A model generated the notes under the pieces. That model ran no database searches. It worked only from the letters and a program-made list of their open reading frames with translations, and was not told where the DNA came from. Both the position numbers and the translations under genes were made by a program. A DNA stretch of 64,000 nucleotides from Hirsutella rhossiliensis. Its lineage: Eukaryota; Ascomycota; Sordariomycetes; Hypocreales; Ophiocordycipitaceae. This document shows, piece after piece, positions 33,401 to 45,291 of the stretch (its first letter is position 1; each line of letters opens with the position of its first letter). Location of the stretch: the NCBI RefSeq assembly GCF_020360975.1, contig NW_025408667.1:6014001-6078000 (forward strand), written 5' to 3'.

Positions 33401-34316
33401 CGGGACGGATCCACCGTCTTGCGCGACAAGGGCCGTCTCGGGCCCGCCGAGATTTTCGACGCTGAGGCGAAAGGTGCGTTGGAGGTTGAAGGCTGCGGTG
33501 AGCCTTCCAGAAACTGACCGCATCTTTGTCTGCCTCGACAACCTCGCGACCGCAACATGCTTACGGGGCACGCCGAGCGACTCCTCGCAAGAGGTCTTCC
33601 TTGAGTTTCAATCTTTGGCGCGAAAATACGGAGCTGTGGAGGTCCATTGGATCCCCGGCCATGCTGACATCCCAGGCAACGAGGAGGCTGATGCTCTGGC
33701 AAAGGCGGGAGCATCACTGCCAGAACCCGCTGATAACGTCCCGACGCTAGCGCACCTGCGAAAGATTGCCCGACAGCAGCCGGAAGAGGCTTTCAAGGCC
33801 TGGTGGGAAGCCTCTGCGCCGGAGCGATACAGAGACCTGAGGCTTAAAGCCACAACCAGCTGCCCGTCAGAATTGGCGCTCTCTCGGCCCCTGCTTCGTA
33901 ACTTGCTTGCAGCAAGAACCCACCATGGGGATTTTGCTGACTACCACGAAAGGTTTGGTCACGACAATGCGCGACTGACGTGCTCGTGCGGAAGACGAAA
34001 GAGCCAGCACACATCTTTTACTGCAGAAAGGTTGCGCCACGGCATCGTATGCGGCTTGCACCTTGGCCGGCTGCAGCCATCAACCGCGCAATCGGCAAGG
34101 ACTTTGACAAATTCGTCAGGCTGGCGAAAGCGAGCTCCTTCTTCGGAGGATCTGCCCACGCCACTAGACGGTCATCATTCTCCTCTCACCCCTACCTTTT
34201 CCTCTCAATCCTTTCTGTTACCTGCTCCGATCTCGGGCGGCGTCAAGGTCTCGCGACCATGCGATCGCCGAGGTCATCAAGGGCTGCAAGGCCCCAGAAG
34301 CAAATTGGCTGATCTG
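30455..34316 (+). pseudogene. LINE ORF2: AP endonuclease, reverse transcriptase, RNase H
   Basis: ATG 30455 opens an APE-type endonuclease (LRIFQANVGK, IILLQEPWTG, VAGDFNAKHPSW, GSDHFTLSITL). After a frameshift at about 31440-31490 the reverse transcriptase follows (LVTLDIQGAFDTV, GLPQGSPVSPILF, GRFGYADDTAIL), with a stop at 33129. The RNase H is in further frames (VVYSDGSRSTEGHAGYGYV, IFVCLDNLATATCL, VEVHWIPGHADIPGNEEAD) and then a C-terminal Cys/His-like tail. Catalytic residues of each domain are present, but the frame is broken at least three times. Confidence 0.88.
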
Positions 34317-34547
34317 ACCACGGGACAGCTTTCTCTTCATGCCTGGACGTCCCGCTGACGGGCAACAGGTTTGTCATGAGCGCCGTTGAGCCGATGAAAT
34401 GCTGGATAGTGGGTGAAGTGTACGATATGTAGCATGTAGACACCTGCTAGCTCAGCACGTCCTGTGCTCCCCTGCGGAGACCTGAGCGACCAAAAGTTGC
34501 TGGACGGAAAATACACTAAACTAAACTAAACTAAGTGAATGCGGCTC

Positions 34548-35239
34548 GCTGTACGACCGCCGCAAAGTTGCCTCCCTTCCTCGCTCCACCTCTTATTGCG
34601 AAGCGGCAGCTGGGGCACTATTACTCGCCCTCGCTTACCGATGCGCATCGCCCGGGTCCAGTTCAAAATACGACACGCTAACATGTAGACGCGGTCTTCG
34701 CCCGCAGTCTTCGCCGAAATGGGAACCCTGCGCCTCGTATATGCGTACGATTCCGTTACTGGTTGCAAGGGCGGCAACAACCAAGAACCAACAACCGGCC
34801 TCTAAGGCCAATCGGAGGTGTCCCGCCCTGTAGAACTTCACTACTTACCGAACCATCATCCTTCAGCACGAGCGTGCATGACTTGCTACTATATGTGTTG
34901 ATGCCTGTGCCTACCAATCAAGCCTGCGCGGCTGGGTCTCGGGCTTGCTATGGTGCCGTGCCGCTGTACAGTTCAAGTACCTACTGATTATTCCGAGCAC
35001 CGTTTTGATCGAGTGTGGTGAAAGCATCGATGGATTTCTTCTGTAAGAGATGAATGTACGGCCTCACTATTGTTGGGCTAGTAACTTACCTGTGATTGTC
35101 GAGTATTCAAAAAAAAGGCCACTACAATTTCTGTCAGTTAAAACTGACAGGTTACAGTGGATGAAAAAGATGATTGATTGTCTGTCTAAATTATGGTAAG
35201 ATGTTTGCTTCTTATAGTGCTTTGTTTTGCCCTAGGTGG
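34548..35239. other. intergenic with a short palindrome
   Basis: No gene. CTGTCAGTTAAAACTGACAG at about 35131-35150 is a perfect 20-bp palindrome. The right end grades into sequence shared with the MITE at 21178-21452. Confidence 0.4.
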
Positions 35240-35267
35240 CGATGTTGCCACTTGCCACCTAGGCTGC

Positions 35268-37173
35268 TTAGGTGACGTTGTTATCTAGAACGTTCGACAC
35301 CATCGCTTTAATCCTTAGTAATGTGGCAGCGACATTATTGCGCAGTTTATCCAACAGAAGCTGCCTCCGACTCCGACTCCGACCCCGTCTCCAACAGGTC
35401 ACAATCCACCACAACAGGCTTTTTTGGACTCCAAAATTCGGGAATGGCTTCTCCGACCGCCAAAGCTTCAGCGAGATCCATGAAACGTCTGTTGGGGTTC
35501 GGAATTGCCCTTCTCTTCCTTCCCTCTTTAACCTGTCCACTTCTTCCTCGAGCTTGGCTATTTTGCTGTTATGCTCTGCTAGTGTCTGTTCCTGCGTTTC
35601 CCAGCCTTTAGCTATCTTAGTATACCGTCTCCGGGTCGCAGGCGTTTTGCTCTTGCCAAGGTCACGAATATGGCGGCTTGTTTTCGGCGTATCGTCTGAC
35701 CCCAAATATGGCCTATATTCTGGAGAAGCCTTGACCCTGTCCTGTTGGATTTCAGGGTGCCGCAGCGCCTTCACTCGTGAGATTGGCCAATTCCCGGTCA
35801 CTCTCCAGCCAGACAATATGTTTCTGAGTCATTCCCATCTCACGGGCTCTCGCGTACGCACGTATAAAGTTGACCTTATCAACTGGCGCAGAATCCGTCA
35901 AAGAAGCCAGTCTGTCAAGCTCCTTCCGATAGGCTGCCTTTATGGCATTGAAAACACCGTTGTCTAGCGGCTGGAGGCCATGAGAACAGTGAGATGGAAG
36001 GTAACAACAATAGATATTGTTCAAGAAGCACGTAGCCATCCAATTGTTCTGTAGTCAAATTAATGGGACTTCATTGCAATATACGGAAACGACGCACCGT
36101 TGCATGACTTCCATGTCCATCCAAAATGATAAGCCTAGCCTCAGACTCGTCAGAAGGTCGTGTTTGGGGCAAATAGACCTCCTCAAGCCATTCAACAGCG
36201 ATGTTGTTGTCCGTCCACCCGTTGGGCGAAGTTATGTAGTGCCAGTCCGCAAACTTGCGAAATTCTTGCTTAAACCACTGTTTCTGAAGCTCTTTGCCCT
36301 TAAATATAATGCCTGGAGTCAAGGCGCGCCCATCGGCGGTGATAGCCTCTATAAAAGAGGTCCAGCCGCGGGACTGGGGCCCCTTGAGATGAGCCTTCCG
36401 TTTAGGGTCTGAACTTCCAACAACCAGACTGTCCAGACCTGGCAAAAGAAGTGCGATTAGCTGGATTCGTGTAAAGATAGTCAAATGCATACCAAATCCC
36501 ACATAATTCCCCCTTCATCAACATTCACGGTGTTCTCTGGCTTGATCCACCCGTTCTCTTTCTCCCTGATGTAAAAGCACCAATGCACCGCTTTAGGGGT
36601 AAATGAGTTGAATTTGTTGTGTTGTCCGCACCTGCGGATTGAAAGGATGAGTGAGCAATCTATTGATGCTTGTCTATCTAGCTACAGATGTGATGATGAT
36701 CCGAGTCTATATAGACTCAGGCGACGGAGTCGTCATATCCATGGAACCTTCCAGATCCCACTGGAGTCCTCCAACATGTTGGCTTCTTGACGTCTTCCAA
36801 TATTATTCTTGAGCTCTGGATGGCGTCTAATGAATTTGACCACCCAGTGAACCCCTAAATGCGACTCACCTTGTTGTTTCAAAACAGCTGTGACGCAAGC
36901 GCGGATCTGACTCTGAGACGGAGCATAACCCACAGACTCTTGACGAAGTATCCAGGCGACTAATTTGGCCTCCTGATCTCTGTATAAGTGTTGTTGTGGC
37001 TGGCTCTGGTCAGCTAATGCCGACTGACCTCGCATTCTGCTGGAAATAGTCCTCTGGGGTATTCCCAATTTCTGAGCGGCCTGGTGCTGCGAAAGACCGT
37101 TATCCGTAATATCGAAAATTGCCTCAACCATCAAATATTCCGTCTATGTCGAACGGCGCCGTTTTGAAGCCAT
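35268..37173 (-). pseudogene. pogo/Fot-type DDE transposase, split by a solo LTR
   Basis: Minus-strand order: MASKRRRST at 37173, an in-frame TAG, then the psq-type helix-turn-helix (MVEAIFDITDNGLSQHQAA, GIPQRTISSRMRG) and CENP-B-type helices (VAWILRQESVGYAPS, HWVVKFIRRHPEL). A Copia solo LTR (36620-36776) follows. Then the DDE domain: GWTSFIEAITADGRAL, NGWTDNNIAVEWLEEV, LIILDGHGSHAT, HGLQPLDNGVFNAIKAAY, and the helical C-terminus (QEQTLAEHNSKIAKLEEEVDRL). The nonsense codon and the LTR make it inactive. Terminal inverted repeats were not resolved. Confidence 0.85.
36620..36776 (-). mobile_element. Copia solo LTR (157 bp) in the pogo transposase
   Basis: Inverted near-identical copy of the LTR at 7696-7853. 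Flanked by the 5-bp duplication TGTTG (36615-36619 and 36777-36781). It interrupts the transposase between the HTH region and the DDE domain (after NNIGRRQEA). Solo state implies recombination between the two LTRs of a once complete element. Confidence 0.93.
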
Positions 37174-37399
37174 TTGTGAGAGGTGGTGGAGGATGAGCAA
37201 GTGAGGAAAGGAAAGGAGGCAGGAGAAGATTAGGGGAAAAAATTGCCATTTTGCGATGCTAGGGTGTCACGGACCATGAGGACCGGGATAACCAAATGAC
37301 CTTCGAAAATGTATCTCTAGCCATTTTCATTTACTTGCGAGGTTGCCGCTTGTGAATTGCTTCTCAATTGAGCAGATCCCGTATAAGTGAAGTTGGTCA
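37174..37399. other. 5' side of the pogo-like gene
   Basis: Contains CTAGGGTGTCACGG near 37259, possibly part of the element end. No gene. Confidence 0.3.
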
Positions 37400-38666
37400 A
37401 TTTTGTATGGGGCGGTGGTATTTTTGCTGAGCATAAGGGGGGTGTGAGCGAAAGGGGGGTGTCGGATGGTAGACGTTCACGAAGCCAAGAGACACGCCGA
37501 GGGCTCAGACCAGCCTACCGTGACGATGATTGTGTCGTTAAAGGAGGCTATACAGGAGAGATGGCGACTCTTCGGCACTTGCCGATTAGCGCGACCGATC
37601 ACCAAGAACCCCCGACCTACCCAATATGACAATTGCTGGGACTACCACTCCCGCTTTATCTGCGACCAAAAACAGGCGTGCCGACGCTGCGGCGGAAAAG
37701 ACCATCATGGTGACGAGTGTGATCGCCCGGAGAGGTGCGCGAATTGCTTCGGGCCCTTCCAGGCAGACCACAAGGAGTGCCCTGCCAGACCCAGGCGCTC
37801 GCTCACACGGCCAACTCGTGCGGCTGTCTAAGATCGAAAAGCACGCAATAAGGAAGATGGGCTCCCGGCTATATCGGCAAACCAACATGGAACTCGAACG
37901 GCTGGCGCCAACCACCTCTCCCCAGCCATCCCAAGGACCGACCCCTTTACCCTGCGCAAGAGCCGTCGAGGCCCGCCAGATGAAGCGGCCGCCTCCCTCC
38001 AGCGCGCAAGCGCCCGACCCCACGGCGCTTCTTCCACTTCAGGACGAGATAGTGGTCGCAACAGACAGCCCTGAGTCTCCCAAAAAGAGACGTCGACAGA
38101 GCACGCACCCGGATCCCTATGAGTAACAGGTCCCCGAGACAAAGAAGCCGCGACAGGATGACGATCCGAGCTCTCCAGGCCAACGTGGCAAAAGCAGGGC
38201 CTTATCATAGCATGGCCTTACGACTAGCAGAAACAGAAGATTACGACATCGTGCTTATTCAGGAACCGAACGTCTGGATAGAAAAAGAGAGCGGGACATG
38301 TAGGATCCAGACACCAGACCTTCCACGCCTTTGCACCAGAACGAGCATGGGATCCAGACCAGGCCCCGAGGGTGATGTCTTACGCCCGTAACGATGCGAA
38401 GCAACGTCCGGGGCAACACCATCAACCTTGCCTTTGCTAATATTTCCTCCGCTGACGCGCTATAGAAGACCACCTCTTCACAGGCTCGATAACTTCACGA
38501 TCAGCATCACGCTCCCTGGCGGGACTCTCCTACCTGCGAGAACAGCTAGACTAAGGGTAAGCTCGGAGGAAAAGATGAAGCGAGTTGAAGAACTTGTGGC
38601 AGCTGGGGTCGTAGAGCTGCCCCGACCGGCGGCTGGGCCCCGGTACCTGGGGAGACTGGCCGAGGC
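37400..38666 (+). pseudogene. LINE fragment: ORF1 C-terminus and start of ORF2
   Basis: ORF1 region: VSLKEAIQERWRLFGTCRLA, then a three-knuckle cysteine block (CWDYHSRFICDQKQACRRCG, CANCFGPFQADHKECPA), stop at 37831. ORF2 begins near 38119 with the endonuclease opening IRALQANVAKAG and IVLIQEPNVW, becomes frameshifted, and resumes with LPGGTLLPARTARLRVSSEE. hAT copy B starts at 38667 and cuts the frame. Same clade as the 28.7-kb element but clearly different sequence. Confidence 0.78.
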
Positions 38667-39529
38667 TAGGGCTGATATTTGAAGATTTTGAAGTCGAATC
38701 GGCCTCGGGACCCTTGAATTGAATGAAGCCGAATCGGGTAAGGTCTTCAAATTCGACGAATCAAAAATCAGGAGTCTTCATTCAATTCATTCATAAAATT
38801 GTGAATGAATGGCGATATGGTCGAAACGTAAGGCGAAAAAATTATCACCGCTTCGCGGCCAAGGGACATACAGGGAGGAAAGGGTCAATACCCGAAGCCA
38901 CCCACCAAGGGCCTCTTCCTGTTCTTCCTCGGCAGGCTCACATACACATCAATAAACAAGCTGCTTTGACCCCATCATTAAGGGTTTGCCCGCGCGGACA
39001 CGGTAACTTCGAGTTCGGCCGCGCTTGTGATGACGCTCTGCGTATTTAAAAGTCTGTTGTGCGTGTTTCAGTTGGATTCCACCGTCCACACTCCACTGGC
39101 AAAATCCTAGTCCCGCGCCGCCCGCGTCTGGCGGGGGCGTCGCTGGGGAAATCGAGGCGAAGGACGGCAGTTAGGGCGTCCATATATTGTGGTATAACGA
39201 CCTAACAGTGCCTGATACGCCACCGTTTCAGCAATCTTGCCACCCTATACGGAGTATTAAAAAACACCATGAAGCTCATGAACAGTGCCATTTTATAATG
39301 CACATGATTTAAATGTAGTGCCGCTCGAATGTTCTGGATTTTCTCGTTCGGATGATATAACCCTCGATAGTTACATGTCGTTAACATTTGCTCAAGAAAT
39401 GCCACATCATCTTGAAGGCAATCAATGGATAGCCCATTTTTTGGTTGGAATACTACATTTCAAGCACATATTAAGCTCGGCAACCCATATTCTGGATATA
39501 TAATATAATAATTATACCGCTGTACAGCC

Positions 39530-39735
39530 CCAGCAAGCTGATTCGAAAAACGCGTTCAGATCCTCAACATCTCAATACTGCGCGAACAATTGGAAGTGAC
39601 ACGAATCGAGTCAGCTCGCGATTTGGAGGCTGTTAGGGACTTATCTACTCCTCGAGCCCAATATGACTGCTACTTGTTTGTCCATACAAATTAGCCGATC
39701 AGGAAGTACCCGAAAAATCTGCATGATAAGGATAT
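39530..39735 (+). other. segment present only in hAT copy B
   Basis: Copy A goes straight from CTGTACAG to GTGCCAACTAGCC. Copy B has about 206 nt between them, with an open run of 46 codons (39554-39694) ending in TAG and containing REQLEVTRIESARDLEAV, a charged, helix-forming sequence. It may be an original part of the element lost from copy A, or captured sequence. Confidence 0.6.
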
Positions 39736-40159
39736 ATTGTGCCAACTAGCCGCGTTCAGACGCGTTATTTCCGCTCAGTTGACCACCTGTTAATTCTACT
39801 GCTGTCGGAAAGACAGGGTCGTCAGCCCATCCACCTTTTGCCTGCGTGGCGCAACGGTCTTCGCGACAACTGCCACGACATTATTTTACCACGACCTCGC
39901 CTAATTCCTGCTTCGATATTCCGACAGCGGCTTCGGATCAGCCCCCGAATCAACGCCCTGACCGACGACCTATCCTACCCGTTCAACCCCGACTCCTTGA
40001 CACTTTATTGTGGTTTATTTGGTGTCGTTCCGACTACCTGTGTCGCGTCCATTCTCGAGCCTTTCAGCCAAGATCAGGTAAAACTTCATTACTCTCCAAT
40101 CTACCCTCCTTATTTAATTACCTTACGAGTGGATAGCTAATTATAACATGATACGTAGT

Positions 40160-42574
40160 ATGGCCCCTGCTGAAACAAAAACATCTGCCGCAGCGAATTT
40201 CTTTGCTCCAAGGACCCGGCGTAAATTGCCAACGCAGAATTATGCCCGCATCGAACGTCCTCAATTCAACCCTCGGATCCCGCGCGCGCTGATTCTAGCG
40301 CAACTCCGGCTCCTTCCTCTCCTCTTCCAACTGGCGAAGATACAATTGTCTGCGCGCCCCCGGGTCATCCTGACTGTGAGTCAGATGATGACATGCCCGA
40401 CGCGGATACACCAGAGCCGCCATTGAACAGTAGTCATATGACGCTCGCAGAGAAAGCCGGACTTATCAAGAAGTGGGCCGACAACAAACAAAAGCATGTT
40501 CGCAAGAAGAGAGACAAGAACAGCCACGTCTATTGGTATATGCAGAGGAAGCTATAGACAGAAGCTTTTACTCAGAGGATAAGGATGGGCCGAAGATCTT
40601 CCAAGAGTTCCGGTGGACTTGTATAGAGTGCCTTCAAAATCCCAATACTCTTCGGAAGAGATTCCAGGTCCTCGAATCGAACCGCCGAGGGTTACCTCTG
40701 GCATGGGAGACCATTTAAAAATCCACGGTATTACGAAGGAATCTCACCACGCTCGAATTAATGGATACGGCCGCGCCATTGGTGGAGGAGATTATACAGA
40801 GGCAGACGCATGGAGCGGTCGACCTAGGCAGAGAGCAAGACTCACGGCAAAGGAGTCTATCCGCCGGTGGTTTGTAAAACACCGACAACCCTTCTCTGTT
40901 GTCGAGACTCCTGCTTTTCAAGAGATGTTCTTGGCTCACAACACAACATGTGTGTACAGGAGTCGTATAACGTTACGCAATCATATATATACAGACTTTG
41001 TCGAACGCAGGGAGAAGCTGAAGATTGAGCTTGAGTACAATTGTGCCACCATCTCGTTCACCCTTGATATCTGGACAGCACCGAATCAGGTGCCCATTTT
41101 CGCCATTATTGCGCACTGGATTACACCGGAGTTTGAGGAGAGAGAGTTATTGAGTTTATTGAGCTCAAAAGATCTCACACTGGCAAACAATTAGCTGAGA
41201 TAGTTGAGAGGACGCTTGAGGAGCTCAGGCTCAAGCCTAAGCTTCTCGCCATTACGGGAGACAACGCCGGCAATAACGGCACGCTCTGTCAGTCTTTGTA
41301 CGATTCTCTCAAGACCAAATTCGACGACAAGGTGAGCCCAATAGGAGGCCCCGCATGCGCTTTCACGGCAGGAAGAGTTGGATCCGCTGTCTAGCTCATA
41401 TTACCTCGCTCATTTGTGAGGGCGTCTTGCAAGATCTCAAAGCAGGCACAGCGAAGGAAGCCAAGAAGATGCTTGACAAGTGGGACGAAGAGAATAAAAG
41501 CAACAACTACACCATTCCGGGAGACTCTAGTCGAAGTGGGATTGCCAAAATCCGCCTCCTCAATCTCTGGATGTTGAGATCCGGGTCTAGGGAGCAAGAC
41601 TTCAAAAGCATGCCGCGCACGCACTACCGGAAGCCAACCTACGATGTCGACACTCGCTGGAATTCGGCCTACGACATGATTGACCAATTCCTCGAGCTTG
41701 AGGCAGAGTATACTGAGTTCGTTGATACTCACCCGCAAGTCAAGTGCCTCCTGCCCTTATCAGAAGAGATTGTCGCTCTCTATCAACTGCGGAAGGTTCT
41801 GAAGCCGTTTAAAGACCACACTCTGAAAGTCTCCGAAGTTATGCCGCCGATCTCACAAAGTCTCGATATCTATTGGGATTTGGAAGCTCTCCTTGATGAT
41901 GTAGTCGAAGGAGTTGGCGACTTTACAGACCTTGATATGTCCATTCGAGACGCCTTCTCGAAGGGCAAAGCAAAACACGTTACTTATATGAAGAAGCTTG
42001 ACGATCAAATGATGCTATTCGCAGCTCACATCCTGGATCCGCGTTATAAAACTCACCAATTGGAAATGATGATACCGGATCAATACTCTGAGATTATGGC
42101 TAAAGTCAAGAAGTATTTCAAAACGGAGTGGCCGGAGCTAGCAGCATTGAATGCCACAAACTCAACTATGAGCCAATCCAGACCAGCTGAGCGTCCTCAA
42201 GGAGTCTCCATTGCGCAATGGAGAGCCATCCAAATGAAGAAGGCGAGGAGGCGGAGACGGGCGCGGCGATCCCTATTTCGGAGCTTGAACGGTGGCTTGC
42301 AGCTCCTCGAATAGAGTTCGACGAGTCTATTGCAAAGTCTCCAGACTTCCTACTGAAGTGGTGGAAAGAACACAAGGTCGAGTGGCCACTTTTGGCTGCG
42401 GCGGCGCGTGATCTTCTCTCTGTCTCTGGCTCTGAAGTTGACGTGGAACGCCTCTTCAGCGGTTGTAGAGACGAATTCGGTATCCGCCGTCACGCCTTGA
42501 AGGCAGATACGGTGCAGTACTAACACTTTTACGGAGTGCTTATACTCAGGAAGATAAGATCGATCAGGCGTTGA
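40160..42574 (+). pseudogene. hAT transposase of copy B
   Basis: ATG 40160 (MAPAETKTSAAANFF). Same domain order as in copy A: BED-type finger, FTLDIWTAPNQVP, CLAHITSLICEG, TRWNSAYDMIDQF, GSEVDVERLFSGC. Here the join at about 41590 is intact, giving a continuous 41355-42314 frame, but one base is missing in a G run near 42245 (KKARRRRRARRS), which shifts the frame before the catalytic Glu, and two further indels occur near 42512-42530. Copy A is intact where B is broken and vice versa. Confidence 0.87.
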
Positions 42575-43281
42575 TCAAGGCGGCCATGGAGTATGACATC
42601 CTGCCCTTTGCCAATAGTATTATTTGGAGACCAGACCACATTCCGGGCAAGCTGGAAGATGGTATGTATGGATATACCCTCATTATATATGTAGGTATAT
42701 GCTAATCTGTGTTCAGGCGAGAATCCTCCTCAACCTCTTCCTCCCACCGAGGCTCCCACTGAACCCCTACCCCAAACCTCCTGCATCCCAAGCCGATAAG
42801 TCTGCGATATCAACCCCCTGTCTAGATACAATGGAGGCTTCGGAGGATTGGGGCTCTAAGAGTGTAGCCGTGTACAGTGGCGGATTCGAACGCGTTGTAC
42901 CGACGTATTTTGAGGATTCGGCAGAGCTTTGAAAGTGCTTATTTTCAGTCGATTTGCCTAGGACAGGCGGATCAGTATTTATGTAAGTTAATTTTTGTAG
43001 TATTCGGGATTATCGACTTCTTAGAAGGCTATAACTTAAAACTATATACTACTTATTGGCGTTTTTGAGGCATCTTTGCAATCGCTCAGGTACACACCAA
43101 ATTCACTTCGTTTAGGGGATCCCTTCAAACCATTCATGAATGGCCTGAATTGGCCCAAACCCAACTTGAATCGCGAAAATTGGAGCTTGAAGATTTTGAA
43201 TCAAGATCCAAAAAATTCAATTCATTTGATTCATCCTTCATTCAAAATCTTCAAAATCTTCACCTTCGTCTATCACCCCTA

Positions 43282-44805
43282 CTCCCGACCTTCCCATGCG
43301 TATGCATACATATTGCCACTTGGGGCCAAGACGAGGGAAGAGAAATCAACAGGCAGAATCCTGCGTCACGCTCAACCCCTGACTCCACTGCAGGAGAGCT
43401 GCGGGCCGGTCTGCATGATGCAGAAGAGGCGGTCCGCCTAGTCACTCTTAGTCCCAGCGCCTGTTCAGAATTTGGTTGCTGATGGATTTGGAGAAATAGC
43501 CAATGTGATCGGCGCGTAGGTGCAGAAGCCGGAGATTTCCTGGTCATGGATACACGAACCATCTGGTGCAAGGAATGGTTGAATACTCAGGCTGACTTCC
43601 AGGGGGTGGCTCACAGGCATCAGCCAAGCAACAAGCGGACTTCTGCCCCGAAAGAGGAATAAGGTGCACAAGGCAACTGGCCTAAGGATGCCATGGGATG
43701 GCCAAAGTTGCACTACAGAGAACATACGGGATGATTTGCTGGAGCCCACATTAGGAGTCACGGAAAGCTCGACCAGGACAGCTCGTTCACAGTCGCGGGG
43801 AGGATACAGAAACTTAAGCACCGGTTTACTCCAATTCCTCCGTCCCCCATCACTCTCGTATTCTTGTAGCTCTCAGAGGGCCAGGAAACGGCAAGAATCC
43901 CACGAAGAATCTCTTGCCTGCCATGTCGACTGAACCCCTCTCGACGATCCAGGAGTATACGAGATCATCAGGTACGGAGTCGATTGAATGTGGACAAACT
44001 GGCCAACTGCGTGCTCTCGGCAGGCTTCTATGTCCTGAATCGCCAACACCGGAGGTTTGGGACACCGTGACCCAATATAACGACGCCAGCCGAGGCGACA
44101 AACGTGCGCAAAGCCGACACTCGCACCTAGTGAGCTTCTAGAGACTGGTCACTATTCCTCTTGCAGCGACGGGAAGGAGAATTGTTCTCCTGGACTTGTA
44201 TTCCAGGTCACTGTGTCGAGTGCCTGCCATCGAGTAGAGGCCCACGGTTCTATCGATAGCGGACAGGACGAAGAAGTTGAACTGGATTTCACTCTCCCTC
44301 ATCGCAAGCCGGTTAATATCACCATGAGATTCTGTCAGTACTCTCTTCGAGGGTCTTCACGACACAACAGACAACGCGAGCAGAAGGTCCATGATGGAGT
44401 CTCCGGGAGGATGGATGCGGAGTTTCAAGCGCCTGAGCGAAGATGGCAAACCCCTGGACAGGGGCACAGACGGCAACGAGCTTATAGGTCTCGAAGGAGC
44501 AAGCGAGGGGCCTTACAAGTCTTGCAGACTAGATGAATGTATTGAGTTTTAATCAAGAGTCTTCACCAACCCCTGAAATGGTATTGGTCCCTGGATGCCT
44601 CCTCCAGTAAATATCTGTTCCACGAGCCAGCATTAACGTCTTCTTGCTTGCCTTCATGTAGGACTTCTTTGGAAACTGTCTCAAGTTCAGTGTATCTTGC
44701 AATACGTGCTGATGATTGAACACAGTGTCGGTTACGAATGTCCCTTGCTGCCTTTCCCGCACGAGTCCAAATCGGAGAGAGCCAGTCAACTCGGTCGTAA
44801 TCATG
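43282..44805. other. unassigned region, possible decayed gene
   Basis: Weakly gene-like plus-strand pieces: 43923-44141 (MSTEPLSTIQEYTRSSG...) and about 44200-44340 (SIDSGQDEEVELDFTLPHRK). They do not join by any clear intron and no family was recognised. The rest shows nothing. Confidence 0.3.
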
Positions 44806-45291
44806 TTACGACGAGTCGTTCGTGGCGATAGAGCTGCCGTGGCTTTCCCACGGTCGCATGTAGCTGAGTGTCTTGAACGTTGGATCGAGGCCCCTCGCTG
44901 CCGCGCTTGTCTGAGGTCGCCTGTTGCTCTCTTTCACTCTCCAGCATAAGTGTAATGAGTGATCGTCGCTGCATTGTCCCAGGACGGGGTCAGAACGCTG
45001 GAACGGCTGCGAATCCATGATCGGCTCGCCACTATCATCAGAACTGTAGTCGTCGATAGTAAGCTCGTTGCTCCCCCCATTTTCAGATAGAATTGATGCT
45101 TCGTTCGTGCATGTGGGCAGGGCACGTCCGAACGCCTGAAGACCTTCAATATCGTGGGTTTCGGAGCCAGGAGAGCCGGTTGTCTTGAGCGAGCCCTTCT
45201 TCGAGGAGGTGCTTATTTTGCACATGGCTTTCAAACGACGGGTAGAAGGATGCGTGAACTCATAGATGTTTGCTTGAGGAGCGTGCTTCAT
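44806..45291 (-). CDS. hypothetical protein, 161 aa
   Basis: Open frame from ATG 45291 with polar composition (LTIDDYSSDDSGEPIMDS, KAMCKISTSSKKGSLKTTG). No domain, signal or membrane segment. No similarity recognised. May be a disordered protein, an exon, or chance. Confidence 0.28.
   Translation of the reverse strand: MKHAPQANIYEFTHPSTRRLKAMCKISTSSKKGSLKTTGSPGSETHDIEGLQAFGRALPTCTNEASILSENGGSNELTIDDYSSDDSGEPIMDSQPFQRSDPVLGQCSDDHSLHLCWRVKESNRRPQTSAAARGLDPTFKTLSYMRPWESHGSSIATNDSS

Larger units (their letters stand above)
28718..34534 (+). mobile_element. full-length Tad1-like LINE (5.8 kb)
   Basis: Flanked by the 13-bp duplication GTGAATGCGGCTC (28705-28717 and 34535-34547) and ending in ACTAA pentamer repeats (about 34513-34534), the tail type of fungal Tad elements. 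It contains ORF1 (gag-like) and ORF2 (endonuclease, reverse transcriptase, RNase H) in order. Frameshifts in both ORFs show it is no longer autonomous as written. A 1-kb 3' fragment of the same family sits in the NLR at 54.9 kb. Confidence 0.92.
38667..43281 (+). mobile_element. hAT DNA transposon, copy B (4615 bp, inverted relative to copy A)
   Basis: Ends TAGGGCTGATA at 38667 and TATCACCCCTA ending 43281, the same terminal repeats as copy A in opposite orientation, and near-identical internally. The flanking octamers differ (GCCGAGGC and CTCCCGAC), so no target duplication remains. It carries about 206 bp (39530-39735) that copy A lacks. The left flank is a LINE, and the right flank is unrelated. 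Confidence 0.92.
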
